58,511 bases of DNA from Patescibacteria group bacterium (GCA_019745315.1 JAIETH010000001.1:257295-315805); one strand, 5' to 3'; positions 1 to 8,067 are shown, counted from the first letter of the stretch. Numbers and translations are program-made. Notes: a model not told the origin generated them from the letters alone.

Positions 1-23
1 GATCCATATTGAGGGGATTTCCC

Positions 24-1010
24 ATGCGCACCACCATCAACGGCACGCAGTTCGCCGATTTTTTCGGCTCCTGGGGCCATTTCAACACCGACTTCTTCGG
101 TGGCGCCGGCAATGATGTGTTCAGGCTCGAGGATCTCGAGGACTGCACGCTCAACGGCGGCGCCGGTCTGGATCGCTACACCATCAGCAACAGCTACGGC
201 GTGAAGCTGACGGACACGAGCGGTGCCAGCGTGGTGACCGCCTCGGACATCGATCACTTCGATGTCCGCACCGGCAACGCGGGCGATCTGCTCCGCTTCG
301 ACGGCGTGAACGACTACATGGTCAACACCGCCGGCGGAAACGACATCGTCTACGCGTTCTACAGCGACGAGGGGTCCTTCCTGCTCGGTGCCGGCAACGA
401 CGTGCTCAGCCTCAACGACTGCTGGGATGTCAGCGCCAATGGCGGCGCCGGCATCGATCGGTTCCGGGTCGAGGATGGCCGCTTCGTGAACATCCGCGAC
501 ACCGACGGTGTGACCTTGGTGGAGATGTTCGACACCTCCGACTCCAAGATCGCGACCGGTGCCAGCAACGATATCGTGAAGGTGAACGGTGGCAAGATGA
601 ACACCGTCTCGACCGGTGCCGGCAACGACACCATCGAGATCAATGACGCCGAAGGCAAGGTCAACGTGAACGCGGGTGCCGGCGACGACACCATTCGGAT
701 CACGATGGACTTCTGGGGCAAGGACGACATGGGCTTCCTGAACCTCGGGACGGTGAAGGGCGGTGCCGGTGCCGACATCTTCATCTTCAACGGCTACGCC
801 GGCGAGGGCGTCGTGGATATCGGCATCAAGTTGCCGGACTTCGACCTCGACGAAGGCGACCGACTGATCGTGAACGGCGAAGTCGTCGTCTACGGCGGCG
901 ACGTGACCAGTACGAACTTCGGGTCGGACGGCGTGCTCAGCACGACCTTCCACGGCGCCGGCTGGCAGTACCCCGACGGCATCGGCTTCGGTGGCGACAT
1001 GTGGGGCTGA
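24..1010 (+). CDS. RTX-type (hemolysin-type) calcium-binding repeat protein, G+C-rich
   Basis: The 328-aa product is built of loosely spaced glycine-aspartate repeats of the GGxGxDxUx kind: GGAGNDVF, GGAGLDRY, GAGNDVLSL, GGAGIDRF, TGAGNDTIEI, AGAGDDTIRI and GGAGADIFIF. In known RTX proteins such repeats fold as a calcium-bound parallel beta-roll, and the proteins are usually exported by type I secretion. No enzymatic domain, signal peptide or transmembrane segment is visible. The ATG at 24 was chosen because GAGGGG lies 7 nt upstream; an earlier in-frame TTG at 9 has no such site. Base and codon use are much more G+C-rich than the flanking rplU/rmuC genes, suggesting transfer, perhaps from an alphaproteobacterium-like source. 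No type I exporter is in the window. The repeat family is clear; the function is unknown. Confidence 0.8.
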   Translation: MRTTINGTQFADFFGSWGHFNTDFFGGAGNDVFRLEDLEDCTLNGGAGLDRYTISNSYGVKLTDTSGASVVTASDIDHFDVRTGNAGDLLRFDGVNDYMVNTAGGNDIVYAFYSDEGSFLLGAGNDVLSLNDCWDVSANGGAGIDRFRVEDGRFVNIRDTDGVTLVEMFDTSDSKIATGASNDIVKVNGGKMNTVSTGAGNDTIEINDAEGKVNVNAGAGDDTIRITMDFWGKDDMGFLNLGTVKGGAGADIFIFNGYAGEGVVDIGIKLPDFDLDEGDRLIVNGEVVVYGGDVTSTNFGSDGVLSTTFHGAGWQYPDGIGFGGDMWG

Positions 1011-1075
1011 CCTCCCTGCCCTGACCATCGCCACAAGGCGCTGGTACAAAAACAAAAAACGTGACGACAAACTCG

Positions 1076-1112
1076 GACCTTGGAAGCTTTGCTTCCAAGG
1101 TCTTTTTCTTTT
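1076..1112 (+). terminator. Intrinsic terminator of the RTX-type gene
   Basis: Perfect 12-bp stem (GACCTTGGAAGC / GCTTCCAAGGTC) with a TTT loop, followed by a T-rich tract. It ends the G+C-rich gene before the converging rplU unit. Confidence 0.85.
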
Positions 1113-1129
1113 GTCTTTTTAGATACAAA

Positions 1130-1155
1130 AAAACCGAGCTCTATGCTCGGAATTT
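1130..1155 (-). terminator. Intrinsic terminator downstream of rplU
   Basis: CCGAGC-TCTAT-GCTCGG hairpin flanked by A/T runs on both sides. Read on the minus strand it is followed by a run of seven T and lies just after the rplU stop. It could work in both directions. Confidence 0.75.
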
Positions 1156-1164
1156 TTATTTCAT

Positions 1165-1518
1165 TTATTTGAATGCTTCGATGGTAACCTTGCTGTACTT
1201 CTGTCGGTGTCCAATCTTTCGGTCACGGTTACTCTTCTGTTGGTAGCGGAGAATTGAAATCTTCTTTGCTTTAATATCTGAGACAAATCGTGCTGTTACC
1301 TTTGCTCCCTTGATGTATGGAGTACCAAGAGTGGTATCTGTCCCATTGTCCATAAGGAGAACCTGATCAAAGGTAACCTCATCCCCCTCTTTCATAGCTC
1401 CAAGCGGAGAAAGGAGTTCAACTTCAATAGTGTCTCCTACAGAGACCACATATTGCTTCCCGCCCGTCAAAATGACTGCGATTTCTTTTTCAGCTGAAAC
1501 TGTTGCTTTTTTAGCCAT
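1165..1518 (-). CDS. rplU: 50S ribosomal protein L21
   Basis: About 117 aa with the L21 pattern: an N-terminal ILTGGKQYVV strand, a VGDTIEVELL segment, DQVLLMDNG and the basic C-terminal block KISILRYQQKSNRDRKIGHRQ that binds 23S rRNA. The MAKK start at 1518 is preferred over an in-frame start 18 nt upstream because the predicted transcription start falls 2-3 nt before this ATG. The usual neighbour rpmA (L27) is absent, so rplU is a single-gene unit between its own promoter and terminator. Confidence 0.95.
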   Translation of the reverse strand: MAKKATVSAEKEIAVILTGGKQYVVSVGDTIEVELLSPLGAMKEGDEVTFDQVLLMDNGTDTTLGTPYIKGAKVTARFVSDIKAKKISILRYQQKSNRDRKIGHRQKYSKVTIEAFK

Positions 1519-1527
1519 AGCGAGAGC

Positions 1528-1556
1528 ATAGTACAAGAAAAGCCAGAAATGCGCAA
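1528..1556 (-). promoter_or_regulatory. rplU promoter (leaderless type)
   Basis: On the minus strand: TTGCGC (1556-1551), 17-bp spacer, TACTAT (1533-1528), then 9 nt to the ATG. Transcription would start at or 2-3 nt before the start codon. Confidence 0.65.
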
Positions 1557-1607
1557 CTCCAGAAAATGGCTTCTTTCCTGGCTAGAGGCCTTCCCCTTCT
1601 CAGGGCG

Positions 1608-2708
1608 CTAATCTGGATCAGCGCTCTGAGGACGCTCAATAGCTATTGCCTCGATACCCATAGACGCCCCTGTAATGCGGGTGACGTCCTTATCGATCTT
1701 TCCAAGCTCTTTGCTGCCGGCATTAAAGTGGTTGACAGTGGTCGAGAGTGAGTTCCCCAGCTTCTTATAATAATCCTCATACGCCTTGATGTGGCGCGAA
1801 AGTGACTCAACATTTTTTGCAATGTCTTTTGCGGTCTCCTCAATCTTAAATGCACGGAATCCATAGAGTACTGACTGGAGGTACGCAGCAAAGGTTGTCG
1901 GAGATACAATGATTACGTGCTTATCCTTATACGCGTAATCAATAAGAGATCGCGTATTTACCTTTACTGACCCAACTTCGTTTACCAAAAGATCGTAGTA
2001 GATCGCTTCAGCTGGAATATACATAAATGCAAATGGAAGCGTTCCATCTTTAGGTCGGATGTATTTTGCAGTCTCATCAATACGCTTCTTGAGATCGTTC
2101 TTAAACTCATTTTCAAGTTCCGCCTTTCTATTTTCATCAGTCTCATCAACAAGTCTGCGATAGTTATCAAGGGAAAACTTGGCATCTACCGGAATCATGC
2201 CGTCTTTAGTTATGATCACTGAGTCCACAGTCTCCCCTCCTGGAAATTCATACTGCATTTTAAATGCTGTTGCAGGAAGCATGTTTTCAAGTGCAAGCTG
2301 GAGAGAGGCTTCTCCTAGGTTTCCTCGTTGCTTTTGATGCTTGAGTACTTTTTCAAGGTTTTGTAATTGCTCAGCAAGAGAAAAAACCTGTTTTGAAGAT
2401 TCAGATACCTCGGTCACACCGCGTACCACATGCAAAAGCTTCTCATTCACATCGCGATTGATGTCACGAATAAGATCTTGTGACTGATTGAACTGCATCT
2501 TCACTGAGTCATGCATGGTGCGTGTTGATTCACCCATGCGCTCATTCATTGTGCGGGTCAATTCTTGCAACTGCTGCTGGAGCATCATCATGCCCTGACT
2601 CTCCTTTTCTGCCTGACCTTGAGGTGATCGGTCACGCATCCACAAAAAGAACGCGAACGCATTTCCGAATACAAGAAGTACAACTAACGCAATTAAAAAG
2701 AGTTCCAT
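1608..2708 (-). CDS. rmuC: RmuC family protein (DNA recombination)
   Basis: 366 aa. One N-terminal transmembrane helix (residues 2-24), then a long coiled coil (about 35-135), then the conserved RmuC nuclease-fold domain with GNLGEASLQLALENML, VDSVIITKDGMIPVDAKFSL and a VIIVSPTTFAAYL segment. RmuC proteins limit inversions at short inverted repeats and are predicted PD-(D/E)xK-like nucleases; the E and D..K residues of the conserved blocks are present. Length is somewhat below the E. coli protein (about 475 aa), as is common in reduced genomes. Transcribed alone, converging with nothing downstream but rplU's upstream region. Confidence 0.9.
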   Translation of the reverse strand: MELFLIALVVLLVFGNAFAFFLWMRDRSPQGQAEKESQGMMMLQQQLQELTRTMNERMGESTRTMHDSVKMQFNQSQDLIRDINRDVNEKLLHVVRGVTEVSESSKQVFSLAEQLQNLEKVLKHQKQRGNLGEASLQLALENMLPATAFKMQYEFPGGETVDSVIITKDGMIPVDAKFSLDNYRRLVDETDENRKAELENEFKNDLKKRIDETAKYIRPKDGTLPFAFMYIPAEAIYYDLLVNEVGSVKVNTRSLIDYAYKDKHVIIVSPTTFAAYLQSVLYGFRAFKIEETAKDIAKNVESLSRHIKAYEDYYKKLGNSLSTTVNHFNAGSKELGKIDKDVTRITGASMGIEAIAIERPQSADPD

Positions 2709-2819
2709 ATGCTACAGACTACCATACGGCGGTATACGAGCCTGATTCTCATAAACACTTGACGAATATTTGATTATCTTGTTATCTATAAGTAGATCAA
2801 CCTGCAGGGAAAAACTCTC

Positions 2820-3035
2820 ATGCGTCCACTCCATAGCGACCCGCTCGTAAACCTCCTTGCGGCAATTGTCGTGTTCTGGGTCATCGGACTCGGCATTGCG
2901 GTAATGCTCCAAGGATGGCGCGGTGCAAAAAAGTACGTTCTCGGGGGCTTACAAGCTCTCTTTTACGTACTCGCAAGCATCACGGAGGCGCTGGCAAAGC
3001 TGCTTGGCTACGCAGCCAAAAAATTGGGAGGCTGA
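2820..3035 (+). CDS. Small membrane protein, unknown
   Basis: 71 aa. A hydrophobic helix at residues 11-31 (LLAAIVVFWVIGLGIAVML) is followed by an amphipathic/hydrophobic stretch around 42-65 and a basic end. Not recognised as a named family. It is the only long frame between rmuC and the paralogue pair, on its own strand, and ends just before a hairpin at 3056-3095. Real coding is likely from the clean hydrophobic pattern, but no ribosome-binding site is obvious. Confidence 0.55.
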   Translation: MRPLHSDPLVNLLAAIVVFWVIGLGIAVMLQGWRGAKKYVLGGLQALFYVLASITEALAKLLGYAAKKLGG

Positions 3036-3055
3036 GCAACTCCCCTTTCATACAC

Positions 3056-3095
3056 CACCCACCTAATGCATAAACGCATCGTGTGGGTAGTTTTA
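3056..3095 (+). terminator. Probable terminator after the small membrane protein
   Basis: ACCCAC ... GTGGGT outer stem with an inner ATGC/GCAT stem, followed by TTTTATAT. The stem is imperfect. Confidence 0.45.
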
Positions 3096-3136
3096 TATCA
3101 ATGACAAAATCAATCAAGAAATAAGGAAGATCCATA

Positions 3137-3457
3137 ATGTCAAAATATTCACGAAGTGGAGGAAAATACACACGGGCACATAGCACGCTCATTCCTTTTG
3201 CGACGGAAATATGTGACGCCCTGAATATACAACCAGAAGTTACAAAGATCTCTCTCGGCTTCATAACAAGTGGACTCCGCTCTTCTAACAACAACAGACG
3301 GCTTAAAATCAAGGGAGATATAGGCTCACTTCTTCTTTCGGTACGAGATAACAAAGCGACACAAGAAATACGTATTTATACGAGCGATCTTGAGAAGACA
3401 AAGCGAGATATTGTGAAATATGCAGAAGGTATAGATGTTGAAGTTTCTATTACTTAA
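3137..3457 (+). CDS. Small protein of unknown function, first of a tandem paralogue pair
   Basis: 106 aa, start supported by AAGGAAG 8 nt upstream. It aligns over its full length with the product of the next gene. Shared positions include T-x-I-x-x-A, CDxLN, VTKI, an I-x-x-G turn, LLxVRD/LRVRD, QxIxIYT/QTIHVYT and an acidic-basic C-terminal helix. The pattern suggests a compact alpha/beta domain. No catalytic motif, signal peptide or known family was recognised. The pair probably arose by local duplication. Confidence 0.7.
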   Translation: MSKYSRSGGKYTRAHSTLIPFATEICDALNIQPEVTKISLGFITSGLRSSNNNRRLKIKGDIGSLLLSVRDNKATQEIRIYTSDLEKTKRDIVKYAEGIDVEVSIT

Positions 3458-3556
3458 AAGCTCGTTAGCATAAACCGCCTAATCTGTCCGCCTGTCTGGT
3501 AGCGTAACTCTATTTTGATGATAGAATCACGCCAGAAAAAAGAAAGGGTTCCTGCT

Positions 3557-3895
3557 ATGCCGGCACGGAAAGCAAGTAAATGTGCCGGCACGCAGACTAC
3601 TTTTATTTATGCAGCCGGCACTGTGTGCGACATACTAAACGAGATAGACGCAGTTACAAAAATACTTCCCAGAGTTATCGCTATGGGAACTAAGTTAACG
3701 AATGTAACTCCTGGCTGTGAGATAAAACTTATAACAGTAAATTCTTCTCCAGGCTTTCTGCGTCTTCGGGTACGTGATGGTTCGGCAGTACAAACGATAC
3801 ATGTGTATACAACCAGCATCGAAGAAACTGTAGATACGCTCCGGCGAAACATACAGCGAAAATGGATAGGCGCAACCGTACAAGAAAGGAAATAA
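3557..3895 (+). CDS. Small protein of unknown function, second of the tandem paralogue pair
   Basis: 112 aa from the ATG at 3557. This start has AAAGGG about 8 nt upstream and puts the CD(I/A)LN motif 25 residues in, close to its position in the upstream paralogue; in-frame starts exist upstream near 3515. Conserved with the neighbour: VCDILN, AVTKI, LRLRVRD and QTIHVYTTSIEETVD. The C-terminus is more basic than in the first copy. Its own terminator follows, so the second copy may be separately expressed. Function unknown. Confidence 0.7.
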   Translation: MPARKASKCAGTQTTFIYAAGTVCDILNEIDAVTKILPRVIAMGTKLTNVTPGCEIKLITVNSSPGFLRLRVRDGSAVQTIHVYTTSIEETVDTLRRNIQRKWIGATVQERK

Positions 3896-3898
3896 CCA

Positions 3899-3925
3899 GC
3901 GACACTATATGTGTCGTTTTTTTAT
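3899..3925 (+). terminator. Terminator after the paralogue pair
   Basis: CGACAC-TATAT-GTGTCG stem-loop followed directly by seven T. Confidence 0.85.
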
Positions 3926-3986
3926 AGAAACACCCAGCATGCAAAGTCTCTCGTATAGTGCTAAAATCGAGAGGTAAACTATATAT

Positions 3987-4442
3987 ATGACACTACACGA
4001 AACTATCAAAGAACATTTGAAAGAATCAATGAAAGCACGCGACGAAGTCCGTCTTCGTACGGTGCGAGGAATCCTCACAGCCTTCACTAACGAGCTTGTT
4101 GCAACAGGAAAGAAACCTCAGGATGTCCTCTCCGACGAACAAGGACTTGCAGTGATCACACGCCTTGCAAAGCAGCGCAAAGATTCAATAGATCAATTTA
4201 CCAAGGGTGGACGCGAAGATCTTGCTGATATTGAAAAAGTGGAGCTTGTCGTACTTCAGACCTACCTTCCGACACTTATGACTCAGGAAGAAATCCGTCC
4301 GATCGCAGAAGCAAAAATAAAAGAGCTTGGTATCACTGATAAAAGTAAAATTGGTATGGTACTCGGAGGCCTCATGAAGGACCTTAAAGGCAAGGCAGAT
4401 GGAGCTGATGTGAAAGTAGTTGTTGAGTCCCTCTTAAGCTAA
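3987..4442 (+). CDS. yqeY: GatB/YqeY domain protein
   Basis: 151 aa, the normal length of stand-alone YqeY proteins. The family hallmarks are visible: an N-terminal helix with KESMKARDEVRLRTVRGI, the central TRLAKQRKDSIDQFTKGGREDL, the VVLQTYLPTLMTQEEI stretch, and a C-terminal GMVLGGLMKDLKGKADGADV like the GatB tail domain that contacts tRNA. YqeY proteins are thought to assist tRNA-dependent amidation or bind tRNA. This fits the non-discriminating AspRS gene 2 kb downstream, which would need amidotransferase-type repair of Asp-tRNA(Asn); that link is inference. GAGAGG lies upstream of the ATG. Confidence 0.92.
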   Translation: MTLHETIKEHLKESMKARDEVRLRTVRGILTAFTNELVATGKKPQDVLSDEQGLAVITRLAKQRKDSIDQFTKGGREDLADIEKVELVVLQTYLPTLMTQEEIRPIAEAKIKELGITDKSKIGMVLGGLMKDLKGKADGADVKVVVESLLS

Positions 4443-4451
4443 TACCTTTCT

Positions 4452-4709
4452 ATGCGCTTTGAACGAAAGAGTAAACCGCATACATCTTCTAAAGAGAGAG
4501 GTGGAACAAAATCAATTGCTAAGGGAGAGTCAGTGTATCCCCCGTATAACCCAGACAAGCCAACCATCGAAAGTTGTGAGCGCGAAATAGCGCGACTCGA
4601 AAGCCTCATCATAAGCAAACGAATACATAGCCGCGATGATATTCCAGAACTCGAAGAAGCGCTTACGTCTGTGAAAGAAACACTCGCAGTCCTCAGTCTC
4701 ACATTTTAA
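4452..4709 (+). CDS. Small charged protein, possible coiled coil, unknown
   Basis: 85 aa starting 9 nt after the yqeY stop, probably co-transcribed. The first half is basic and disordered-looking (KSKPHTSSKERGG); the second half (residues 38-82) is helical with heptad-like leucines. No family recognised. It overlaps the 3' end of truB (opposite strand) by 4 nt. It lacks a clear ribosome-binding site, so coding status is uncertain. Confidence 0.45.
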   Translation: MRFERKSKPHTSSKERGGTKSIAKGESVYPPYNPDKPTIESCEREIARLESLIISKRIHSRDDIPELEEALTSVKETLAVLSLTF

Positions 4710-5362
4710 ATAGCTCGAGCATCGGCGACACTCATGTCGCCGATCGTCGTTCTGCGCAAATCTTCTATAGTTGCAGGGTATCCAAGACGCTTTCCTAATT
4801 CTTCCGCAAGTGAACGAATATACACACCACTTGCGACGTGCCATACCACAGAAATACGAGCTCTCTGCTCCCCTTTTTCTGTAACAAAGAGATTGAGACT
4901 TGTCGCCTCCCCGCTCATCACTTCCATTGATCGAATAGGTATATCTTCTATCGTTTTTCCCGCGCGCGCTTTTTTGTAGAGCGGCTGCCCACCACGCTTC
5001 ACCGCTGAGTACACCGGAACAGGGAGTGTCAGCACTCCTGTCATACCTGTAATAACCTCAGAAACTATTTTTAAAGAAAGACTCGTAACATCTTTTGATT
5101 CAAGTATTTCTCCTTCCATATCGCCTGTACTGCGCCGCTCTCCAATACGAACAACTGCTTCGTATGTCTTTGGTAATTTGAGATACGATTCGAGCTTTTT
5201 AGTACCCGCTCCAATACCAACAATCATAAGTCCTGTTGCCAAGGGATCAAGCGTTCCTGCGTGACCAATCTTGGTAATACCAAGCTCTCGTCGAAGTCGA
5301 CGAATAACATCAAACGATGTAATTCCTTTTGGCTTATCTACGAGAATAATATCTGTATCCAT
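4706..5362 (-). CDS. truB: tRNA pseudouridine(55) synthase
   Basis: 218 aa. The N-terminal KPKGITSFDVI and the catalytic GHAGTLDPLATGLM (nucleophilic Asp in TLDPLA) are intact, as are VYSAVKRGGQPLYKKAR and GVYIRSLAEELG. Shorter than E. coli TruB (314 aa) because the C-terminal PUA-like domain is missing. The ATG at 5362 is chosen because it begins the conserved ILVDKPKG region; a longer frame would overlap the upstream peptidase gene. Only 5 bp separate the two genes, so they are probably one transcript. Confidence 0.93.
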   Translation of the reverse strand: MDTDIILVDKPKGITSFDVIRRLRRELGITKIGHAGTLDPLATGLMIVGIGAGTKKLESYLKLPKTYEAVVRIGERRSTGDMEGEILESKDVTSLSLKIVSEVITGMTGVLTLPVPVYSAVKRGGQPLYKKARAGKTIEDIPIRSMEVMSGEATSLNLFVTEKGEQRARISVVWHVASGVYIRSLAEELGKRLGYPATIEDLRRTTIGDMSVADARAI

Positions 5363-5367
5363 ATACT

Positions 5368-5796
5368 TTAAAAAATTTGAAGGCCTGCACCTTTCTGCAT
5401 ACGCACCTTCCGTAACTCTGCTTGGCACTCACGATACCGAGGTATTGCCTTCTCCACAAGCTTCCAAAAGTTTTCGCCATGATTAAACTCTTCGAGGTGG
5501 CACAGCTCATGAGCAACAATATAGTCAATGAGATGTACTGGCAAAAACTGTATTCGATAATTAAAGTTGAGATTCTTTTTAGTTGAACAGCTTCCCCAGC
5601 GACTTTTTTGATCTCGTATTGCAACTTTATTATATGCAAAATTATAAAATGCATTGAGCGCTGAGAGACGCTCATGTACCAGAGTACGAGCCGACTCTTT
5701 ATGTGCAAGATAGTGCTTTGAAGGCGCAGCAGAGACTCGCCGTCTTTTTCTTTTAAGAAAGAACAATTTTGATATTCGCCTTTTTGTTCTAAACAT
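5368..5796 (-). CDS. YgjP-like (DUF45) zinc metallopeptidase domain protein
   Basis: About 142 aa. The signature HELCHLEEFNHGENFW contains the HExxH zinc-binding/catalytic motif with the downstream H, preceded by SRWGSCS and YRIQFLPVHLIDYIVA, both typical of the YgjP/M48-like family. Basic N-terminus (RTKRR, KRKRRR). The ATG at 5796 was chosen over a TTG 9 nt earlier. Family members are often single-domain proteins of unknown substrate. It lies upstream of truB in the same direction. Confidence 0.85.
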   Translation of the reverse strand: MFRTKRRISKLFFLKRKRRRVSAAPSKHYLAHKESARTLVHERLSALNAFYNFAYNKVAIRDQKSRWGSCSTKKNLNFNYRIQFLPVHLIDYIVAHELCHLEEFNHGENFWKLVEKAIPRYRECQAELRKVRMQKGAGLQIF

Positions 5797-5832
5797 ACGT
5801 ACCAACTATACTACACACGACAAGCGAGTGGT

Positions 5833-5862
5833 TTGACAAAGTGCCTATATTTATAGCATAAT
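5833..5862 (+). promoter_or_regulatory. Strong promoter for the G+C-rich small gene at 5903
   Basis: TTGACA (5833-5838), 18-bp spacer, CATAAT (5857-5862). The predicted start near 5869 leaves a leader of about 34 nt ending in the GGGGGGAAGG ribosome-binding site. Confidence 0.7.
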
Positions 5863-5902
5863 TGACGTCGGAATTAGGCAACCAACCTTGGGGGGAAGGT
5901 AC

Positions 5903-6118
5903 ATGTCTGAGACAAATAAATTGCCGCTTCGCTGGCTCATTCTCGTCACCGACAGCGAGGGGAACACCGAAGAAGTGGGCGACGTCGCCACAGAAAGCGA
6001 ACTGGAAACCGTCATGGAAACACATCTTGCCGCAGGCAAAAATGCCTGGGCAATACAGTACCGTGAAGGTCAGAAGGAAGTCGCGCTTCGAGCCAACAAT
6101 ATTCGCATAAACGCCTAA
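5903..6118 (+). CDS. Small G+C-rich protein, unknown
   Basis: 71 aa; ATG preceded by a strong purine run GGGGGGAAGG (5890-5899). The sequence reads as a compact beta-alpha-beta domain (LPLRWLILVTDSEGNTEEVG, then a helix, then AWAIQYREG and VALRANNIRI). No family recognised. It has its own promoter and terminator, and its composition is distinctly richer in G+C than the AspRS and peptidase genes on either side. It is one of several such single-gene cassettes in this window. Confidence 0.75.
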   Translation: MSETNKLPLRWLILVTDSEGNTEEVGDVATESELETVMETHLAAGKNAWAIQYREGQKEVALRANNIRINA

Positions 6119-6130
6119 CCTCGCATCGAG

Positions 6131-6153
6131 CCCTGCTCCGTGCGGGGTTTTTT
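6131..6153 (+). terminator. Terminator of the 5903 cassette gene
   Basis: CCCTGC-tccgt-GCGGGG stem (one G-T pair) followed by TTTTTT. Confidence 0.85.
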
Positions 6154-6227
6154 CTGTTCTCCTGTTGCTAAAAGATGAAGTGGTGCTAGGATGAAATACA
6201 CATTCATTAATAACATCAATACACACC

Positions 6228-7583
6228 ATGGAGCGCACACTGACAAAAAACACACCCGAGCACGCGGGAGAAGAAGTACTGGTAAAAGGATGGGTCAACG
6301 TGCGACGCGATCACGGCAAGCTCATCTTTATTGATGTGCGTGATCGTGGAGGACTTCTCCAGGTTGTATTCAACCCCCAAGTTTCTCCTGAAGCTCACCA
6401 AGTTGCGACAACACTTAAAAACGAAGACGTTATTGAAGTTGTCGGAAAAATTAACACACGCCCAGAGAAACTTATAAATCATAAGATTGCGTCTGGTACT
6501 GTGGAGCTTGAAGCAACAGCGCTCACCATTGTTGCGCACGCTGCCCCGCTCCCTTTTGACACCAGCAAAGAAACACTCGATGCTGAACTGCCTACCCAGC
6601 TTGATCATCGCGCAATCACACTACGCCATCCATCAGTGAAAGCAGTATTTAAAGTGCAAGCAACTGTTATTGACTCATTCCGTGAATTTATGAAGTCAGA
6701 AGACTTCTTTGAATTCCAAGCCCCTTGCATTACTCCTGCAACAGCAGAAGGTGGAGCTGAAGTATTTGAAATAAAATACTTTGACCATAAGGCATACCTC
6801 ACCCAGAGTCCTCAGCTCTATAAGCAGATCGCAATGACCGCGTTTGAGCGTGTGTTTTCAGTGAATAAAATTTTCCGCGCAGAACCATCTGTTACCACTC
6901 GCCACCTCACCGAGGTAGTGTCACTTGATGCTGAGATGGCATTCATCAATTCATGGACTGACGTGCGCGACATGGCAGAAAATACCGTACGCCACATTCT
7001 TAAAACGGTTGGAGAAACATGTGCTACTGAACTTGCCATGCTCAATGCAACACTCCCAACAATGATCGATAAAACACCAACCTTCTCACTTGCTGAAGCA
7101 CAAGAAAAGATCTTTGCATACTCAGGTAAAGACGTACGAGGAGAGAAAGATCTCAACCCAGAAGACGAGCGCACACTCTGTGAACTTGTAAAAAAAGAAA
7201 CTGACTCTGATTTCGTATTTGTGTACGGATATCCAACACGTCAAAAACCATTCTACGTATACCCAAGCGTTGAAAATCCTGAGGTGAACGAAGGCATGGA
7301 TCTTCTTTGTCGCGGTATTGAGTGGCTCTCAGGAGGACGTCGCATCAACGACTACGAGCAGCTTCGCAAGCACGTTGAACTCTGGAATATGAGCGAAGAT
7401 AAAGTACGCATGTTCCTCGACGCCTTCAAGTACGGAGCACCTCCTGAAGGAGGGTTCGCATTTGGCGCAGAACGTATCACTATGCAGATTCTTGGACTTA
7501 AGAACGTACGTGAAGCATGTATGTTCCCTCGCGACCTCTCTCGTATTGATGAGCGCTTTGCAGCCGCAGACGAACAGAAATAA
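6228..7583 (+). CDS. aspS: Aspartyl-tRNA synthetase, archaeal/non-discriminating type
   Basis: 451 aa class-IIb synthetase. N-terminal OB-fold anticodon domain (about 1-105, VKGWVNVRRDHGKLIFIDVRD), then the catalytic domain with motif 2 FRAEPSVTTRHLTEV and motif 3 GGFAFGAERITMQILGL followed by REACMFPRD. The FPRD ending and the short size without the bacterial GAD insertion mark the archaeal-type AspRS rather than AsnRS. Such enzymes often charge both tRNA(Asp) and tRNA(Asn), with GatCAB making Asn-tRNA. Whether this one does cannot be told from sequence alone, but a tRNA-Asn gene is present (53224). A candidate promoter TTGCTA-16-TAGGAT ends at 6192. Confidence 0.93.
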   Translation: MERTLTKNTPEHAGEEVLVKGWVNVRRDHGKLIFIDVRDRGGLLQVVFNPQVSPEAHQVATTLKNEDVIEVVGKINTRPEKLINHKIASGTVELEATALTIVAHAAPLPFDTSKETLDAELPTQLDHRAITLRHPSVKAVFKVQATVIDSFREFMKSEDFFEFQAPCITPATAEGGAEVFEIKYFDHKAYLTQSPQLYKQIAMTAFERVFSVNKIFRAEPSVTTRHLTEVVSLDAEMAFINSWTDVRDMAENTVRHILKTVGETCATELAMLNATLPTMIDKTPTFSLAEAQEKIFAYSGKDVRGEKDLNPEDERTLCELVKKETDSDFVFVYGYPTRQKPFYVYPSVENPEVNEGMDLLCRGIEWLSGGRRINDYEQLRKHVELWNMSEDKVRMFLDAFKYGAPPEGGFAFGAERITMQILGLKNVREACMFPRDLSRIDERFAAADEQK

Positions 7584-7596
7584 ATAAATGTAAAAG

Positions 7597-7640
7597 ATAC
7601 ACAAAAAAACGATGGAGTACTCCATCGTTTTTTTGTGTAT
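7597..7640 (+). terminator. Long palindromic terminator after aspS
   Basis: Near-perfect 20-bp stem (ATACACAAAAAAACGATGG... and its complement) with a short loop. The A/T runs on both arms let it act in either direction. Confidence 0.85.
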
Positions 7641-7668
7641 TGCCTCACATAGTGAACAACTGTATTAT
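7640..7668 (+). promoter_or_regulatory. Promoter of the 7696 gene
   Basis: TTGCCT (7640-7645), 17-bp spacer, TATTAT (7663-7668). The -35 begins on the last base of the aspS terminator. Confidence 0.6.
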
Positions 7669-7695
7669 GCGTACCAGAAAAGAAAGGAATAGATC

Positions 7696-8064
7696 ATGCC
7701 CCAGATCCCCGAGTCAATCAACGCTCTCGCGAAAGATTTTTTCTCATTGCGGTGGCTTCGCCATGCGCTCTATATTGCATTCATGCCTGAATATATCGGA
7801 GTGCCGTGGAAGTACAAAAACGCTCGTGTACAAGAAAAAGTACTCGTACAGATAGGCTTTTTAAAATTCTACTACCTAAAGGTGATCTTTGATGAATACA
7901 AAGACTGCCAAAGCATATATCCACCAAACTATAAAAGGCGGAAAGGCGTGGTTGCTGTATCTAAGCAGCTATACGAAGCAAGTCCAAACCATATTGGAAT
8001 TTTCTGCCAATACAGCAGACACTACGATGACACTGAAGATGTCAAAGTCATGATCGCCAAGTAG
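7696..8064 (+). CDS. Hypothetical protein
   Basis: 122 aa, AAAGGA about 8 nt upstream of the ATG. Rich in aromatic residues (WLRHALYIAF, FLKFYYLKVIF, IGIFCQYSRHYDD). No signal peptide, clear membrane helix or known motif. Own promoter and terminator; single-gene unit between aspS and folB. Function not recognised. Confidence 0.65.
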   Translation: MPQIPESINALAKDFFSLRWLRHALYIAFMPEYIGVPWKYKNARVQEKVLVQIGFLKFYYLKVIFDEYKDCQSIYPPNYKRRKGVVAVSKQLYEASPNHIGIFCQYSRHYDDTEDVKVMIAK

Positions 8065-8067
8065 GCT

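Noticed and set aside
359-790. Minus-strand open frame inside the RTX-type gene
   Set aside because: It is a by-product of the G+C-rich repeats; composition has no protein-like pattern and the plus frame is clearly the gene.
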